Of a stretch of DNA of 64,000 nt, positions 8,892 to 16,852 are shown in pieces. The DNA is taken from contig SFIQ01000004.1 of the NCBI GenBank assembly GCA_004555265.1, positions 1 to 64,000 on the forward strand, given 5' to 3'. This DNA comes from Ruminococcus sp. GTDB lineage: Bacteria; Bacillota; Clostridia; Oscillospirales; Acutalibacteraceae. The notes beneath the pieces are model-generated. The model made no database searches. It saw nothing but the letters and a program-made list of their open reading frames with translations, and was not told the origin of the DNA. Every line of letters starts with the position of its first letter. Position 1 is the first letter of the stretch. Both the position numbers and the translations under genes were made by a program.

Positions 8892-9380
8892 ATGGAACGA
8901 CGCGATAAAATTAACTACTATTTGGATTTGGCAGAAATGGTTTCGCAAAGAAGCACTTGCCTGCGGCGACATTTCGGCGCGGTTTTGGTGCAGAATGACG
9001 AGGTGATTTCCACCGGCTATACTGGTGCGCCCCGTGGCAGAAAAAACTGCTCGGATTTAAACTACTGTGTACGCCAAAAACTGAATGTACCGCGCGGGGA
9101 ACGCTATGAGCTTTGCCGCAGTGTCCACGCCGAGGCAAATGCGATTATCAGTACCTCCCGTGACAAAATGCTCGGCAGTACGCTGTATTTGGTCGGCATT
9201 GAATGCGACACGGGCGAGTATGTTGAGAATGCAAGCAGTTGTTCCATGTGTAAACGCCTGATTATCAATGCGGGCATACAGCATGTGATTATCCGCGATA
9301 ACAAGGACGATTACAGAATTATCCATGTGCAAAAATGGATTGAAGAAGACGAGTCCTTAGACGGAATGCGCGGCTATTAA
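8892..9380 (+). CDS. dCMP deaminase family protein
   Basis: A 162-residue cytidine/deoxycytidylate deaminase-family protein. Zinc and catalytic residues are H79-A80-E81 and the pair C117-x2-C120 (CSMC); GAPRG near residue 45 is typical of dCMP deaminases. The expected reaction is dCMP to dUMP, feeding thymidylate synthesis, which suits its place directly after nrdD-nrdG. The canonical Pro before the first Cys is replaced by Ser. ATG 8892 follows GGGAG at 8880-8884; the long upstream extension of this frame overlaps nrdG and is not used. ComE-like or tRNA-modifying relatives are less likely given length and context. Confidence 0.88.
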   Translation: MERRDKINYYLDLAEMVSQRSTCLRRHFGAVLVQNDEVISTGYTGAPRGRKNCSDLNYCVRQKLNVPRGERYELCRSVHAEANAIISTSRDKMLGSTLYLVGIECDTGEYVENASSCSMCKRLIINAGIQHVIIRDNKDDYRIIHVQKWIEEDESLDGMRGY

Positions 9381-9396
9381 CAGGAAAAATGTAAAG

Positions 9397-9430
9397 CAAA
9401 ACCGCTGTGTGCGCACACGGCGGTTTTGTT
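9397..9430. terminator. Bidirectional terminator between dCMP deaminase gene and the convergent unknown gene
   Basis: Stem CCGCTGTGTG / CACACGGCGG (one G-U pair) flanked by AAAA on the left and TTTT on the right, so it can end transcripts from both sides. Confidence 0.85.
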
Positions 9431-9433
9431 GTG

Positions 9434-9967
9434 TTATGCGGATATTTGTATGGTTAGCTTTTCGGTGTCTGCCTTGTCAAAAAGCAACAAAACCGCAAAC
9501 GCGAATAAAACGGTTTTGATGTCTTGATGTTCGGCAAAGGTTACCGAGAATTCACACGGCAACACTTCTTTCCCCGAAAAGGTTTTTAACGGTTTCTGTA
9601 TACAGATTTGCAAATGCGTGCGCGTTGCGCTGGAAACGCTGATTTGGCAGGTCTTGCCCATGCCTACGGTGATGCTGTTTGGTACGCTTTCCGAAACAGT
9701 GTCTGTATCTAAAATTCGATAGGCAAACGGCGTGCAATTCATTTGCAGTTTTTTGCTGCCTTTGCCGGCAATCAATAAAATGGATTCCTTCGGCGGAACA
9801 GATTTTATGCCTTCCCCGTTGCAGACGAAAAAAACCGATGCAACCGGCGCAAAATCCGTAATTTCTGTTTCATCGGCAAAAATCGCACCGCCGAAGCGTT
9901 CCAAAATCGCACACATTTCTTTGGCACACGCCTTGTTTTCCGCGCCGGGGAATACAACTGTGACCAT
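9434..9967 (-). CDS. Hypothetical protein
   Basis: A 177-residue protein I do not recognise. It starts MVTVVFPGAENKAC and has an early alternation of hydrophobic strands that could be a small alpha/beta fold. There is no signal peptide, no clear membrane segment and no catalytic motif. I chose ATG at 9965-9967 because GGGTGAAG precedes it; the frame stays open upstream but that part would overlap the hprK promoter region. It lies divergent to hprK, separated by 173 bases, and convergent with the dCMP deaminase gene. Existence as a gene is supported by its own start site and shared terminator. Confidence 0.6.
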   Translation of the reverse strand: MVTVVFPGAENKACAKEMCAILERFGGAIFADETEITDFAPVASVFFVCNGEGIKSVPPKESILLIAGKGSKKLQMNCTPFAYRILDTDTVSESVPNSITVGMGKTCQISVSSATRTHLQICIQKPLKTFSGKEVLPCEFSVTFAEHQDIKTVLFAFAVLLLFDKADTEKLTIQISA

Positions 9968-10079
9968 TTTCTTCACCCGTAGTAGTATGGCAATTTCGTG
10001 TTTGCTTATACGAAAGCCGAAATTTTGTAAAAATACAAAAAAATCCTGCGGAAAATCCAAAGAAATTTCCGAAAACCTA

Positions 10080-10108
10080 TTGGAAAGTGAACGGTTTTCG
10101 ATTATAAT
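10080..10108 (+). promoter_or_regulatory. sigma-A promoter of the hprK operon
   Basis: TTGGAA (10080-10085), 17-base spacer, consensus TATAAT (10103-10108); hprK starts 32 bases downstream after AGAGGAGGG. Confidence 0.8.
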
Positions 10109-10140
10109 ACAAGAGAATATGAAAAGAGGAGGGAACCGCA

Positions 10141-11109
10141 ATGGCTTCTGACTATTCGGTATCCTTGGCAAAAATATTAAAAGAATTTTCGTTTGAAGTG
10201 CTGTATATGCCGACGGACGCCTCCGAATTGTCTGTCACTTCGCAGGATGTCAACCGTCCGGGGCTTCTGCTTGCGGGGCGAGACGACTATTTCGACCCCG
10301 CGCGTGTGCAGATTTTAGGGCTTTCTGAGTTGGAGTTTTTAAAAACATTAAGCGGCGAACAGCAGGCGCAGGGCTTGGAACGGCTGACCTGCCGCAAGCC
10401 CCCGCTGATTTTGATTACCCGTAATTTGGATTGCCCCGAGATTTTGCGCTCGCTGGTGGAAAAATACAAAGTGCCTCTGCTTCGCACGGAGGAGTCCACC
10501 TCAGGCTGTATGTCGGCGCTTATCTACTTTTTGAATACCGAGCTTGCCGAACGCATCACCCGCCACGGTGTTTTGGTGGAGGTTTACGGCGAGGGCGTGC
10601 TGATTGTCGGGGACAGTGGCGTCGGGAAAAGCGAAACGGCTGTGGAGCTTATCAAGCGCGGCCACCGCTTGATTGCAGACGATGCTGTGGAAATTCGCAG
10701 GGTATCCAACAAAACGCTTGTCGGATCTGCGCCCGATAATATTCGACACTTTATTGAATTGCGCGGTATCGGCATTATCAATGCGCGCCGTATTTTCGGT
10801 ATGGGTGCTGTGAAACTGACCGAGAAAATCAATATGGTTGTGCAGTTAGAGCCGTGGGACTCCAATAAGGTGTATGACCGTATGGGGCTTGATAACGATT
10901 ATATCAGCATTATGGGCGTGAAAGTGCCGATGACGGTCGTGCCTGTAAAACCCGGTCGGAATTTGGCAATTATCATTGAGGTCGCGGCAATGAACAACCG
11001 ACAGAAAAAAATGGGGTACAATGCCGCACGCGAACTGTTGCATCAACTCGGTATGGACGAGGGCGAGGAAGCCGCAGAGGAAGAATTGGAAATCTGGCAA
11101 AATTATTAA
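10141..11109 (+). CDS. hprK: HPr kinase/phosphorylase
   Basis: A 322-residue bifunctional enzyme that phosphorylates and dephosphorylates HPr on Ser46 and so drives carbon catabolite control in Firmicutes. The P-loop GDSGVGKS is at residues 157-164, the conserved His in TRHGV at 142, and the HprK signature ELRGIGIINAR at about 206-216. Its substrate, an HPr with Ser46, is encoded at 45555 in this window. It opens an apparent operon with a ROK sugar kinase, murB, rapZ, whiA and another ROK kinase, with short gaps throughout. Confidence 0.97.
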   Translation: MASDYSVSLAKILKEFSFEVLYMPTDASELSVTSQDVNRPGLLLAGRDDYFDPARVQILGLSELEFLKTLSGEQQAQGLERLTCRKPPLILITRNLDCPEILRSLVEKYKVPLLRTEESTSGCMSALIYFLNTELAERITRHGVLVEVYGEGVLIVGDSGVGKSETAVELIKRGHRLIADDAVEIRRVSNKTLVGSAPDNIRHFIELRGIGIINARRIFGMGAVKLTEKINMVVQLEPWDSNKVYDRMGLDNDYISIMGVKVPMTVVPVKPGRNLAIIIEVAAMNNRQKKMGYNAARELLHQLGMDEGEEAAEEELEIWQNY

Positions 11110-11134
11110 GTGCTTAAAAACGGAGGAAACGCAT

Positions 11135-12082
11135 ATGTATAGAATCGGTGTGGACTTAGGCGGTACGAATATCGTCGCAGGTGTTGTAGATGAGTATTAC
11201 AAAATCGTGGCAAAGGCCAAGCGCAAAACCGCTTGCCCGCGTCCGGCAGGGGAGATTTTGGCGGATATTGCCGCTTGTGTAAACGAAGCGGTCAAAACGG
11301 CGGGGATTACGATGGATGAGGTAAAGTCCATCGGTATCGGCACGCCCGGTTCTGTCAATAAGCGGATGGGTATTATCGAATATGCCAACAATTTAGGGTT
11401 TGATAAAGTGCCTGCGCGCGATATTCTCTTAAAATATTTTGATAAACCGATTTATATTGAAAACGATGCGAACTGTGCCGCCCTCGGCGAAGCGGTTGCG
11501 GGTGCGGGCGGCAATGTGGAAAACTTTGTTGCCATTACCCTCGGCACAGGCGTCGGCAGTGGGATTATCGTCAACGGTAAAATCGTCAACGGCTGTAATG
11601 ATGCCGCGGGCGAAATGGGGCACAGCGTGATTGTGGTGGACGGCGAACCGTGCACCTGCGGCAGAAAAGGCTGTTGGGAAGCGTATTCTTCCGCTACGGC
11701 GTTGGTGCGTCAAACCAAAGCGGCTATGGAGGAAAACAAAGCGTCCATAATGTGGGAGGTCGTAGACGGCGATATTTCCAAGGTCAACGGCAGAACGGCA
11801 TTTGACGCGATGCGCAAAGGCGACACCGCTGCAAAACAAGTGGTCGACACTTACATAAAGTATCTTGCGGCGGGCGTCACAAATGTGGTCAATGTTTTTC
11901 AGCCGGATGTGCTTTGCATCGGCGGCGGTATCGGCTGTGAGGGTGAGCCGTTGTTAGCACCCCTTCGTACCAATGTGGAAAAGGAACGGTACAGCATCCA
12001 TTGCGGCAAGCAAACACAGATTTGCTCTGCTGTTTTAGGGAACGACGCGGGCGTAATCGGCGCGGCGCTGTTAGACGAATAA
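11135..12082 (+). CDS. ROK-family glucokinase
   Basis: A 315-residue ROK kinase. The phosphate-binding motif DLGGTNI is at the N-terminus, a second GTGVGSGI loop near residue 140, and the ROK zinc-site CTCGRKGC near 173-180. The sequence is closest in style to Firmicutes glucokinase (GlcK type), which turns cytosolic glucose to glucose-6-phosphate. ATG 11135 follows CGGAGGAAACGCAT. Its position after hprK suggests a link to sugar entry without a PTS. Substrate (glucose, or another hexose or ManNAc) is inferred. Confidence 0.88.
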   Translation: MYRIGVDLGGTNIVAGVVDEYYKIVAKAKRKTACPRPAGEILADIAACVNEAVKTAGITMDEVKSIGIGTPGSVNKRMGIIEYANNLGFDKVPARDILLKYFDKPIYIENDANCAALGEAVAGAGGNVENFVAITLGTGVGSGIIVNGKIVNGCNDAAGEMGHSVIVVDGEPCTCGRKGCWEAYSSATALVRQTKAAMEENKASIMWEVVDGDISKVNGRTAFDAMRKGDTAAKQVVDTYIKYLAAGVTNVVNVFQPDVLCIGGGIGCEGEPLLAPLRTNVEKERYSIHCGKQTQICSAVLGNDAGVIGAALLDE

Positions 12083-12100
12083 GCATCGGAGGATTTTCGT

Positions 12101-13009
12101 TTGTTCGAGAAAATTACGGCGGTTGCAGACCGCTTTGGAACCGAATATTGCAAGGATTTTCCGCTTTCTAAGGTCACCAGCTTTCAAACGGGCGGTAATG
12201 CCGATATTCTGCTGTTGCCGAACAGCGTTGAAGCGTTATCTGCGTTGATTTCCGTGTGCCGAGAAAACGATGTGCCGTATTTTGTCATCGGAAACGGCAG
12301 TAATCTTTTGGTGTCCGATAAAGGCGTGCGCGGCGCGGTTTTGCGCCTTTCGACGCCGCTGTCCGAAATTACCTGTCTCGGCGACGGCAAAGTCTGCTGT
12401 GCGGCGGGTGCACCGCTGACTGCGCTTTGCAATTTTGCGTATAAGCAAGGCCTTTCGGGCTTGGAGTTTGCCTACGGGATTCCCGGCTCGGCGGGCGGCG
12501 CGGCATATATGAATGCGGGCGCTTACGGTGGCGAAATGAAAGATGTCTTAACAAAATGTACCCATATCGCGCCCGACGGCACGGTCGGCAGTTTTGCGGG
12601 GGAAGACTTACAGCTCGGCTACCGCAGAAGCGTGTATTCGGGCAAACAGTATTGTATTACCGCGCTGTATTTGCAGTTAACGCCCGGCGACCCTGCACAG
12701 ATTAAAGCCGCTATGGACGACAAAATGGCACGCCGCACAGCAAAACAACCGCTGGAATACCCAAGTGCCGGCAGTACCTTTAAGCGCCCCGAGGGATATT
12801 TTGCAGGTGCGCTGATTGAGGAATGCGGTCTCAAAGGCTATTCTATCGGCGGCGCGCAGGTAAGTGAAAAGCACGCGGGCTTTGTTATAAACAAAGGCGG
12901 CGCAACGACGAATGATATTTTGGCGCTGATTCGCCATATTCAGGAAACCGTTTTGCGCGAAAAAGGCGTGCAACTACAAACAGAAGTGGAATTTATCGGG
13001 GAAGTGTAA
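12101..13009 (+). CDS. murB: UDP-N-acetylenolpyruvoylglucosamine reductase
   Basis: A 302-residue MurB, the NADPH/FAD enzyme making UDP-MurNAc in the cytosol. FAD-binding GNGSNLLV lies near residue 65, GIPGSAGGAAYMNAGAYGGE near 125-145, YRRS near 173, and the C-terminal catalytic part contains SAGSTFKRP and the GGA-S-HAGF-N stretch. TTG start at 12101 follows CGGAGGATTTTCG. In Firmicutes murB commonly neighbours hprK and rapZ, as seen here. Confidence 0.97.
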   Translation: MFEKITAVADRFGTEYCKDFPLSKVTSFQTGGNADILLLPNSVEALSALISVCRENDVPYFVIGNGSNLLVSDKGVRGAVLRLSTPLSEITCLGDGKVCCAAGAPLTALCNFAYKQGLSGLEFAYGIPGSAGGAAYMNAGAYGGEMKDVLTKCTHIAPDGTVGSFAGEDLQLGYRRSVYSGKQYCITALYLQLTPGDPAQIKAAMDDKMARRTAKQPLEYPSAGSTFKRPEGYFAGALIEECGLKGYSIGGAQVSEKHAGFVINKGGATTNDILALIRHIQETVLREKGVQLQTEVEFIGEV

Positions 13010-13014
13010 CGAGA

Positions 13015-13875
13015 ATGGAATTGGTCATTGTAACAGGGCTTTCGGGCGCAGGCAAATCCGCCGCGGTGGACGCGTTGGAGGACATCGGCTATTTTTGTGT
13101 GGACAATATGCCGCCTGAACTTATCCCGACCTTTGCGGCGTTAATTTTGAAATCCAAAGAAAAACGCGACCGCGTTGCCGTGGTGGCGGATATTCGTCTC
13201 GGCGCATCCTTTTCATCTTTGTTTAATGTCTTAGGCGATTTGGAGAATATGAATATCAAGTACAAAATTCTCTTTATCGATGCGGACAATGATGTGATTA
13301 TGCGCCGCTATCAGGAGACGCGCCGCAAGCATCCGCTTGCCGATATGTTTGACTCGCCTTCCATTGCCGAAGCCATCCAAAAGGAGCGCGAAATTTTGTT
13401 GCCCGCACGCCAACGCGCGGATTATATCATTGACACTTCCCAAGTGAAAAGTTCGCAGTTTAAAGAACGCGTGGCAAATTTGTTTTTGGACGATGCGACA
13501 AAGGCGATGAAAGTGTATTGCATCTCTTTCGGCTTTAAATACGGCGCGCCGAAAGAGGCGGATTTGGTGTTTGATGTGCGGTGCCTGCCGAATCCGTTTT
13601 ATGTGCCGGAACTCAAAAGCCATACGGGGCTCGATGAAGAAGTGCGCAAATTTGTGATGAAGTTTGACCAGGCACAAGGCTTAAAGGTAAAACTTTTGGA
13701 TTTGCTCGATTACCTTCTACCGCTGTACCGCAGTGAGGGCAAAAGCCAGCTGACCATTGCCGTCGGCTGTACGGGCGGCAAGCACCGTTCGGTGGTCTTT
13801 GCCGAGTTGATTAACAAGCATTTGCTGGAAAACGGCGCATACAGCAGTGTGTTCCACCGCGATATGAACAGGTAA
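13015..13875 (+). CDS. rapZ: RNase adapter RapZ / YvcJ nucleotide-binding protein
   Basis: A 286-residue P-loop protein of the RapZ/YvcJ family. Walker A is GLSGAGKS at residues 8-15, DIGYFCVDNMPPEL follows at about 24-37, and the C-terminal domain has GCTGGKHRSV near residue 244, a hallmark of this family. The E. coli member guides RNase E to small RNAs; the B. subtilis member binds nucleotides and affects competence. It begins 5 bases after murB and runs 6 bases before whiA. Confidence 0.96.
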   Translation: MELVIVTGLSGAGKSAAVDALEDIGYFCVDNMPPELIPTFAALILKSKEKRDRVAVVADIRLGASFSSLFNVLGDLENMNIKYKILFIDADNDVIMRRYQETRRKHPLADMFDSPSIAEAIQKEREILLPARQRADYIIDTSQVKSSQFKERVANLFLDDATKAMKVYCISFGFKYGAPKEADLVFDVRCLPNPFYVPELKSHTGLDEEVRKFVMKFDQAQGLKVKLLDLLDYLLPLYRSEGKSQLTIAVGCTGGKHRSVVFAELINKHLLENGAYSSVFHRDMNR

Positions 13876-13881
13876 CAGATT

Positions 13882-14778
13882 ATGTCATTTTCTTCCGAAT
13901 TAAAAGAGGAATTATTACATATAGAACCCGAAAACCCGTGCTGCCTTTTGGCGGAAAGCTACGGCCTTATGCTGTTCGGGCGCGCCTTTTCGGGCAAGGA
14001 GCTTTCCATTTCCACCGAAAATAAAGCCGTAGCCGAAAAATACTGTTATTTAGCCGAGCGTTTATGCCTGCATCCGATACAGCCGCAAAAACCTTCGGCA
14101 AAAAAGTATAAAGTTTCGGTGGAGACCGAACAGGACCGTTTGCGTATTCTTGCCGCATTCGGTTGTAACGGCACGGAGCGCGTGCGCCGTTTAAACTGGG
14201 CAAATATTACGGACGACTGCTGTGTCGGTGCGTTTCTGCGCGGGGCGTTCCTTGCGTGCGGCACCATCAATTCACCCGAAAAAAATTATCACTTGGAATT
14301 TGTTGTGCCGCATTACAATTTAAGTCAGGATTTGCAGAAGTTTCTGGAAAATAACGACTTTTCTCCGAAATCGGTACGCCGCGGCGGGCTTTATGTTCTG
14401 TATTTCAAGAAAACCGAGGAAATTCAAAATCTGTTGGGCATTATGGGCGCGTCACGGTTTGTGATGGAATTTATTGATGTGATTGTGTATAAAGACATTC
14501 GCAACAATGTAAACCGCCGTTTGAATTTTGAAAGCGCCAACCTCAATAAAACCGTGAATGCGGCGGTACAACAGATTGAACGGATCGAACAACTGAAAAA
14601 CACCGCAATCTTTTCGGACTTGCCCGAAGAATATCGGCAAATCGCAGAACTGCGCATACAGAATCCCGACTATTCCTTACAGCAAATCGGCGAGGAAATG
14701 CAACCGCCGATGTCGCGCTCGGGCGTCAATTATCGGCTGAAAAAACTTTGCGCTCTTGCGGAAAAACGGCAAAAATAG
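13882..14778 (+). CDS. whiA: DNA-binding protein WhiA
   Basis: A 298-residue WhiA: N-terminal degenerate LAGLIDADG homing-endonuclease-like domain starting SFSSELKEEL, and a C-terminal helix-turn-helix ending with the family motif SRSGVNYRLKKL. WhiA is involved in cell division and chromosome segregation in Firmicutes and in sporulation in actinomycetes. It follows rapZ directly; yvcK, which often lies between them, is absent at this locus. Confidence 0.97.
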   Translation: MSFSSELKEELLHIEPENPCCLLAESYGLMLFGRAFSGKELSISTENKAVAEKYCYLAERLCLHPIQPQKPSAKKYKVSVETEQDRLRILAAFGCNGTERVRRLNWANITDDCCVGAFLRGAFLACGTINSPEKNYHLEFVVPHYNLSQDLQKFLENNDFSPKSVRRGGLYVLYFKKTEEIQNLLGIMGASRFVMEFIDVIVYKDIRNNVNRRLNFESANLNKTVNAAVQQIERIEQLKNTAIFSDLPEEYRQIAELRIQNPDYSLQQIGEEMQPPMSRSGVNYRLKKLCALAEKRQK

Positions 14779-14790
14779 GGAGAACGGACT

Positions 14791-15687
14791 ATGAAAATTT
14801 TAGCCATTGACATCGGCGGAACAGCGATAAAATACGGCGTTGTCAACGAGGATTTTACCATTGAATCATCTTTTGAAGTTCCCACCGAGGCGAGCTTGGG
14901 CGGGCCGCATTTGATGCATAAAATTATGACCTTTGTCGGCGAATTTGCCGACCGTGTGGATTGCGTCGGCATCAGTACCGCGGGGCAGGTCAACAGCGAG
15001 CTTGGCAAAATTATTTTTGCCAGCGAGAATATTCCGAATTACACCGGCATTGAGATTAAAAAAACCATTCAGAAAAAGTTCAATTTGCCCGTCAAGGTGG
15101 AAAACGATGTCAACGCCGCCGCGACTGCGGAAGCCCATTTCGGTTCGGGCAGAGGGTACCGCGACTTTTTATGCCTGACTTACGGGACGGGCGTCGGCGG
15201 GGCATTGTGGCTGAATAACAAAATCTATACCGGCGAATATTTTTCGGCGGGTGAATTCGGGCATATCGTCACGCATACAGGCGGCAAAAAATGTACCTGC
15301 GGCAACAACGGGTGTTACGAAATGTATGCTTCCACCCGTGCGCTCGTAAACGCCGTGCGCGAAGAAACCGGAAAAGTGCTCACCGGCCGTGAGGTTTTTG
15401 CACCGGAGAATTTCAGCAATGTCGCCATTCGCGCCGTCATTGATAATTGGATTGAAGAAATCATCGGCGGACTTATCACCTTGATATTCATTTTCAATCC
15501 GCCCTGCATTATCCTCGGCGGCGGCATTATGAATGAGGATTATATTATCGGTGAAATCGAGCGCCGTATCCATGCGCGCCCAATGCACAGTTGCCGTGCG
15601 GTGCAAATCAAAAAGGCGGCAATGAAAAATCAGGCGGGTATGCTCGGCGCCGCCTATCTTGCCAAAGATGAATTTGAAAAAGAATAA
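14791..15687 (+). CDS. ROK-family sugar kinase
   Basis: A 298-residue ROK kinase, distinct from the one at 11135. It starts with AIDIGGTAIKYG, has a second nucleotide loop YGTGVGGAL near residue 130 and the zinc-site CTCGNNGC near 168-175. It lacks an N-terminal winged helix, so it is a kinase rather than a ROK repressor. Substrate cannot be named; glucose, fructose, allose or N-acyl-mannosamine are all handled by this family. It closes the hprK-to-whiA operon, 12 bases after whiA. Confidence 0.88.
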   Translation: MKILAIDIGGTAIKYGVVNEDFTIESSFEVPTEASLGGPHLMHKIMTFVGEFADRVDCVGISTAGQVNSELGKIIFASENIPNYTGIEIKKTIQKKFNLPVKVENDVNAAATAEAHFGSGRGYRDFLCLTYGTGVGGALWLNNKIYTGEYFSAGEFGHIVTHTGGKKCTCGNNGCYEMYASTRALVNAVREETGKVLTGREVFAPENFSNVAIRAVIDNWIEEIIGGLITLIFIFNPPCIILGGGIMNEDYIIGEIERRIHARPMHSCRAVQIKKAAMKNQAGMLGAAYLAKDEFEKE

Positions 15688-15709
15688 GCAGCATTTGTTC
15701 TGAAAATGC

Positions 15710-15748
15710 AAAACCGCCTTGGGAGTATCTGCTCCCAAGGCGGTTTTT
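15710..15748. terminator. Strong bidirectional terminator
   Basis: Perfect 16-bp stem beginning AAAACCGCC and closing GGCGGTTTT, loop TATCTG (15726-15731). It separates the ROK kinase gene from the convergent DUF4363/DUF421 pair. Confidence 0.95.
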
Positions 15749-16107
15749 AAAATACATTTTGCATTTTCGGCGATTCCGACGCCGACAGGTGCGCAAATTG
15801 ATATTGAATTTCATATAAATCCTCGGTGAATTCTTCGGTGTTGCCGTTTTGCAGCTTGTCCGAAAGCCCGCGCACCAAAAGTTCGGTGTCGTCAAGCTCC
15901 CCGTGGTTGACATACGCGCCGAGAATCTTGTAAAAAGGTTTCAAGCTGTGCGGCGGTTTCGGCGGTGTTGTCCTGTTCTGCCGATTGTATCAGCATTTGG
16001 GCTTGTGCCTGCATTTTGTCGGAAATTCGGTTTAGGTCCATATAGCCGAATACCGCAAGCCCGACGGCCAATACTAAACAAACGACCGCTATCACAATGC
16101 GTTTCAT
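15747..16107 (-). pseudogene. DUF4363 family protein, frameshifted
   Basis: Two overlapping frames together make one DUF4363-type protein of about 119 residues. The first frame (from 16107) gives an N-terminal membrane segment, IVIAVVCLVLAVGLAVFGY, and runs to AQLETFL; the second (to 15747) gives FYKILGAYVNHGELDD and the rest of the domain. The break is in a run of five T (minus strand, about 15931-15935); with four T the frames join as ETFYKIL. The gene therefore carries a one-base insertion, a sequencing error, or a slippage site. It overlaps the end of the DUF421 gene by four bases (ATGA), the usual DUF421-DUF4363 arrangement of clostridia. Confidence 0.75.
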
Positions 16108-16781
16108 TGATTTTGCCCTCTTTCAATCAAATGTATGTTGCCTTTTTTGTCCAGCGTCATCAGCAGAACATTTTCTGTTTGAATGTTCTTTTTTCGCAAG
16201 AGCGCTTGTAGCTTTTCCGTTGTCATATTACATTCTGAAAACTCCGACTCCAAAATATGCCCGTCGCTGATGACCACGCAAGGGATGCCGCTGTCCTCCT
16301 CGGTTGCCGAAAGTGCCTCCGCCTTCGGTGCGCGCGCTTCGGGCTTTAACAGCACGCTGAGTGTACCGTCGGTTTCCACAATCGCATACTGTACCTCCGA
16401 AATATCAAATACATCTTTTTTTCGGAGCGCTTCCAACAAATCGTCCACCGTAAAACGCAGTAGCTTTAACTGTTTTTGGTCTAATTTTCCGTCACGAATG
16501 ACAATAATGGAGTTTCCCTGCAACAGCGTGCGCAGGCGAATGCTTTTGATACTGCATACCGAAATCAGTACCTCAAACCCAATCAGCAAAAGCACGGGAA
16601 TAAAGGTGTTTATCAGCGGGATTTGCGTGTCCTGCATCGGTATCACCAAAATTTCCGACAGCAAAAGGGTAATCACCAAATCGGCGGGTTGCAATTCGCC
16701 GACTTGGCGTTTGCCGAGAATCCGAAAGGTGATTAACACCAAAATATACAGAATAACCGTTCGCAAAAGTGTGATGAGCAT
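16104..16781 (-). CDS. DUF421 / YetF-like membrane protein
   Basis: A 225-residue protein. Three membrane helices occupy about the first 90 residues (LLRTVILYILVLITFRI, DLVITLLLSEILVI, FIPVLLLIGFEVLIS), followed by the cytosolic DUF421 domain containing GKLDQKQLKLLRFTVDDLLEALR, which matches the family. YetF-type proteins are linked with spores in Bacillus. I chose the ATG at 16779-16781, preceded by GGGAGAAAG; the longer frame has no ribosome binding site. It is divergent from gerA and coupled to DUF4363. Confidence 0.88.
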   Translation of the reverse strand: MLITLLRTVILYILVLITFRILGKRQVGELQPADLVITLLLSEILVIPMQDTQIPLINTFIPVLLLIGFEVLISVCSIKSIRLRTLLQGNSIIVIRDGKLDQKQLKLLRFTVDDLLEALRKKDVFDISEVQYAIVETDGTLSVLLKPEARAPKAEALSATEEDSGIPCVVISDGHILESEFSECNMTTEKLQALLRKKNIQTENVLLMTLDKKGNIHLIERGQNQ

Positions 16782-16852
16782 AATACTTTCTCCCGCGGAT
16801 ATTATCGGGAATATCATTTGCAGAAACGGTCACAATATTACAGGTGATTTTG

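Noticed and set aside
16809..16837. Sigma-G-like promoter GAATA-17-CACAATA before gerA
   Set aside because: The -10 has one mismatch and the implied start of transcription would cut into the Shine-Dalgarno of gerA, so I did not list it.
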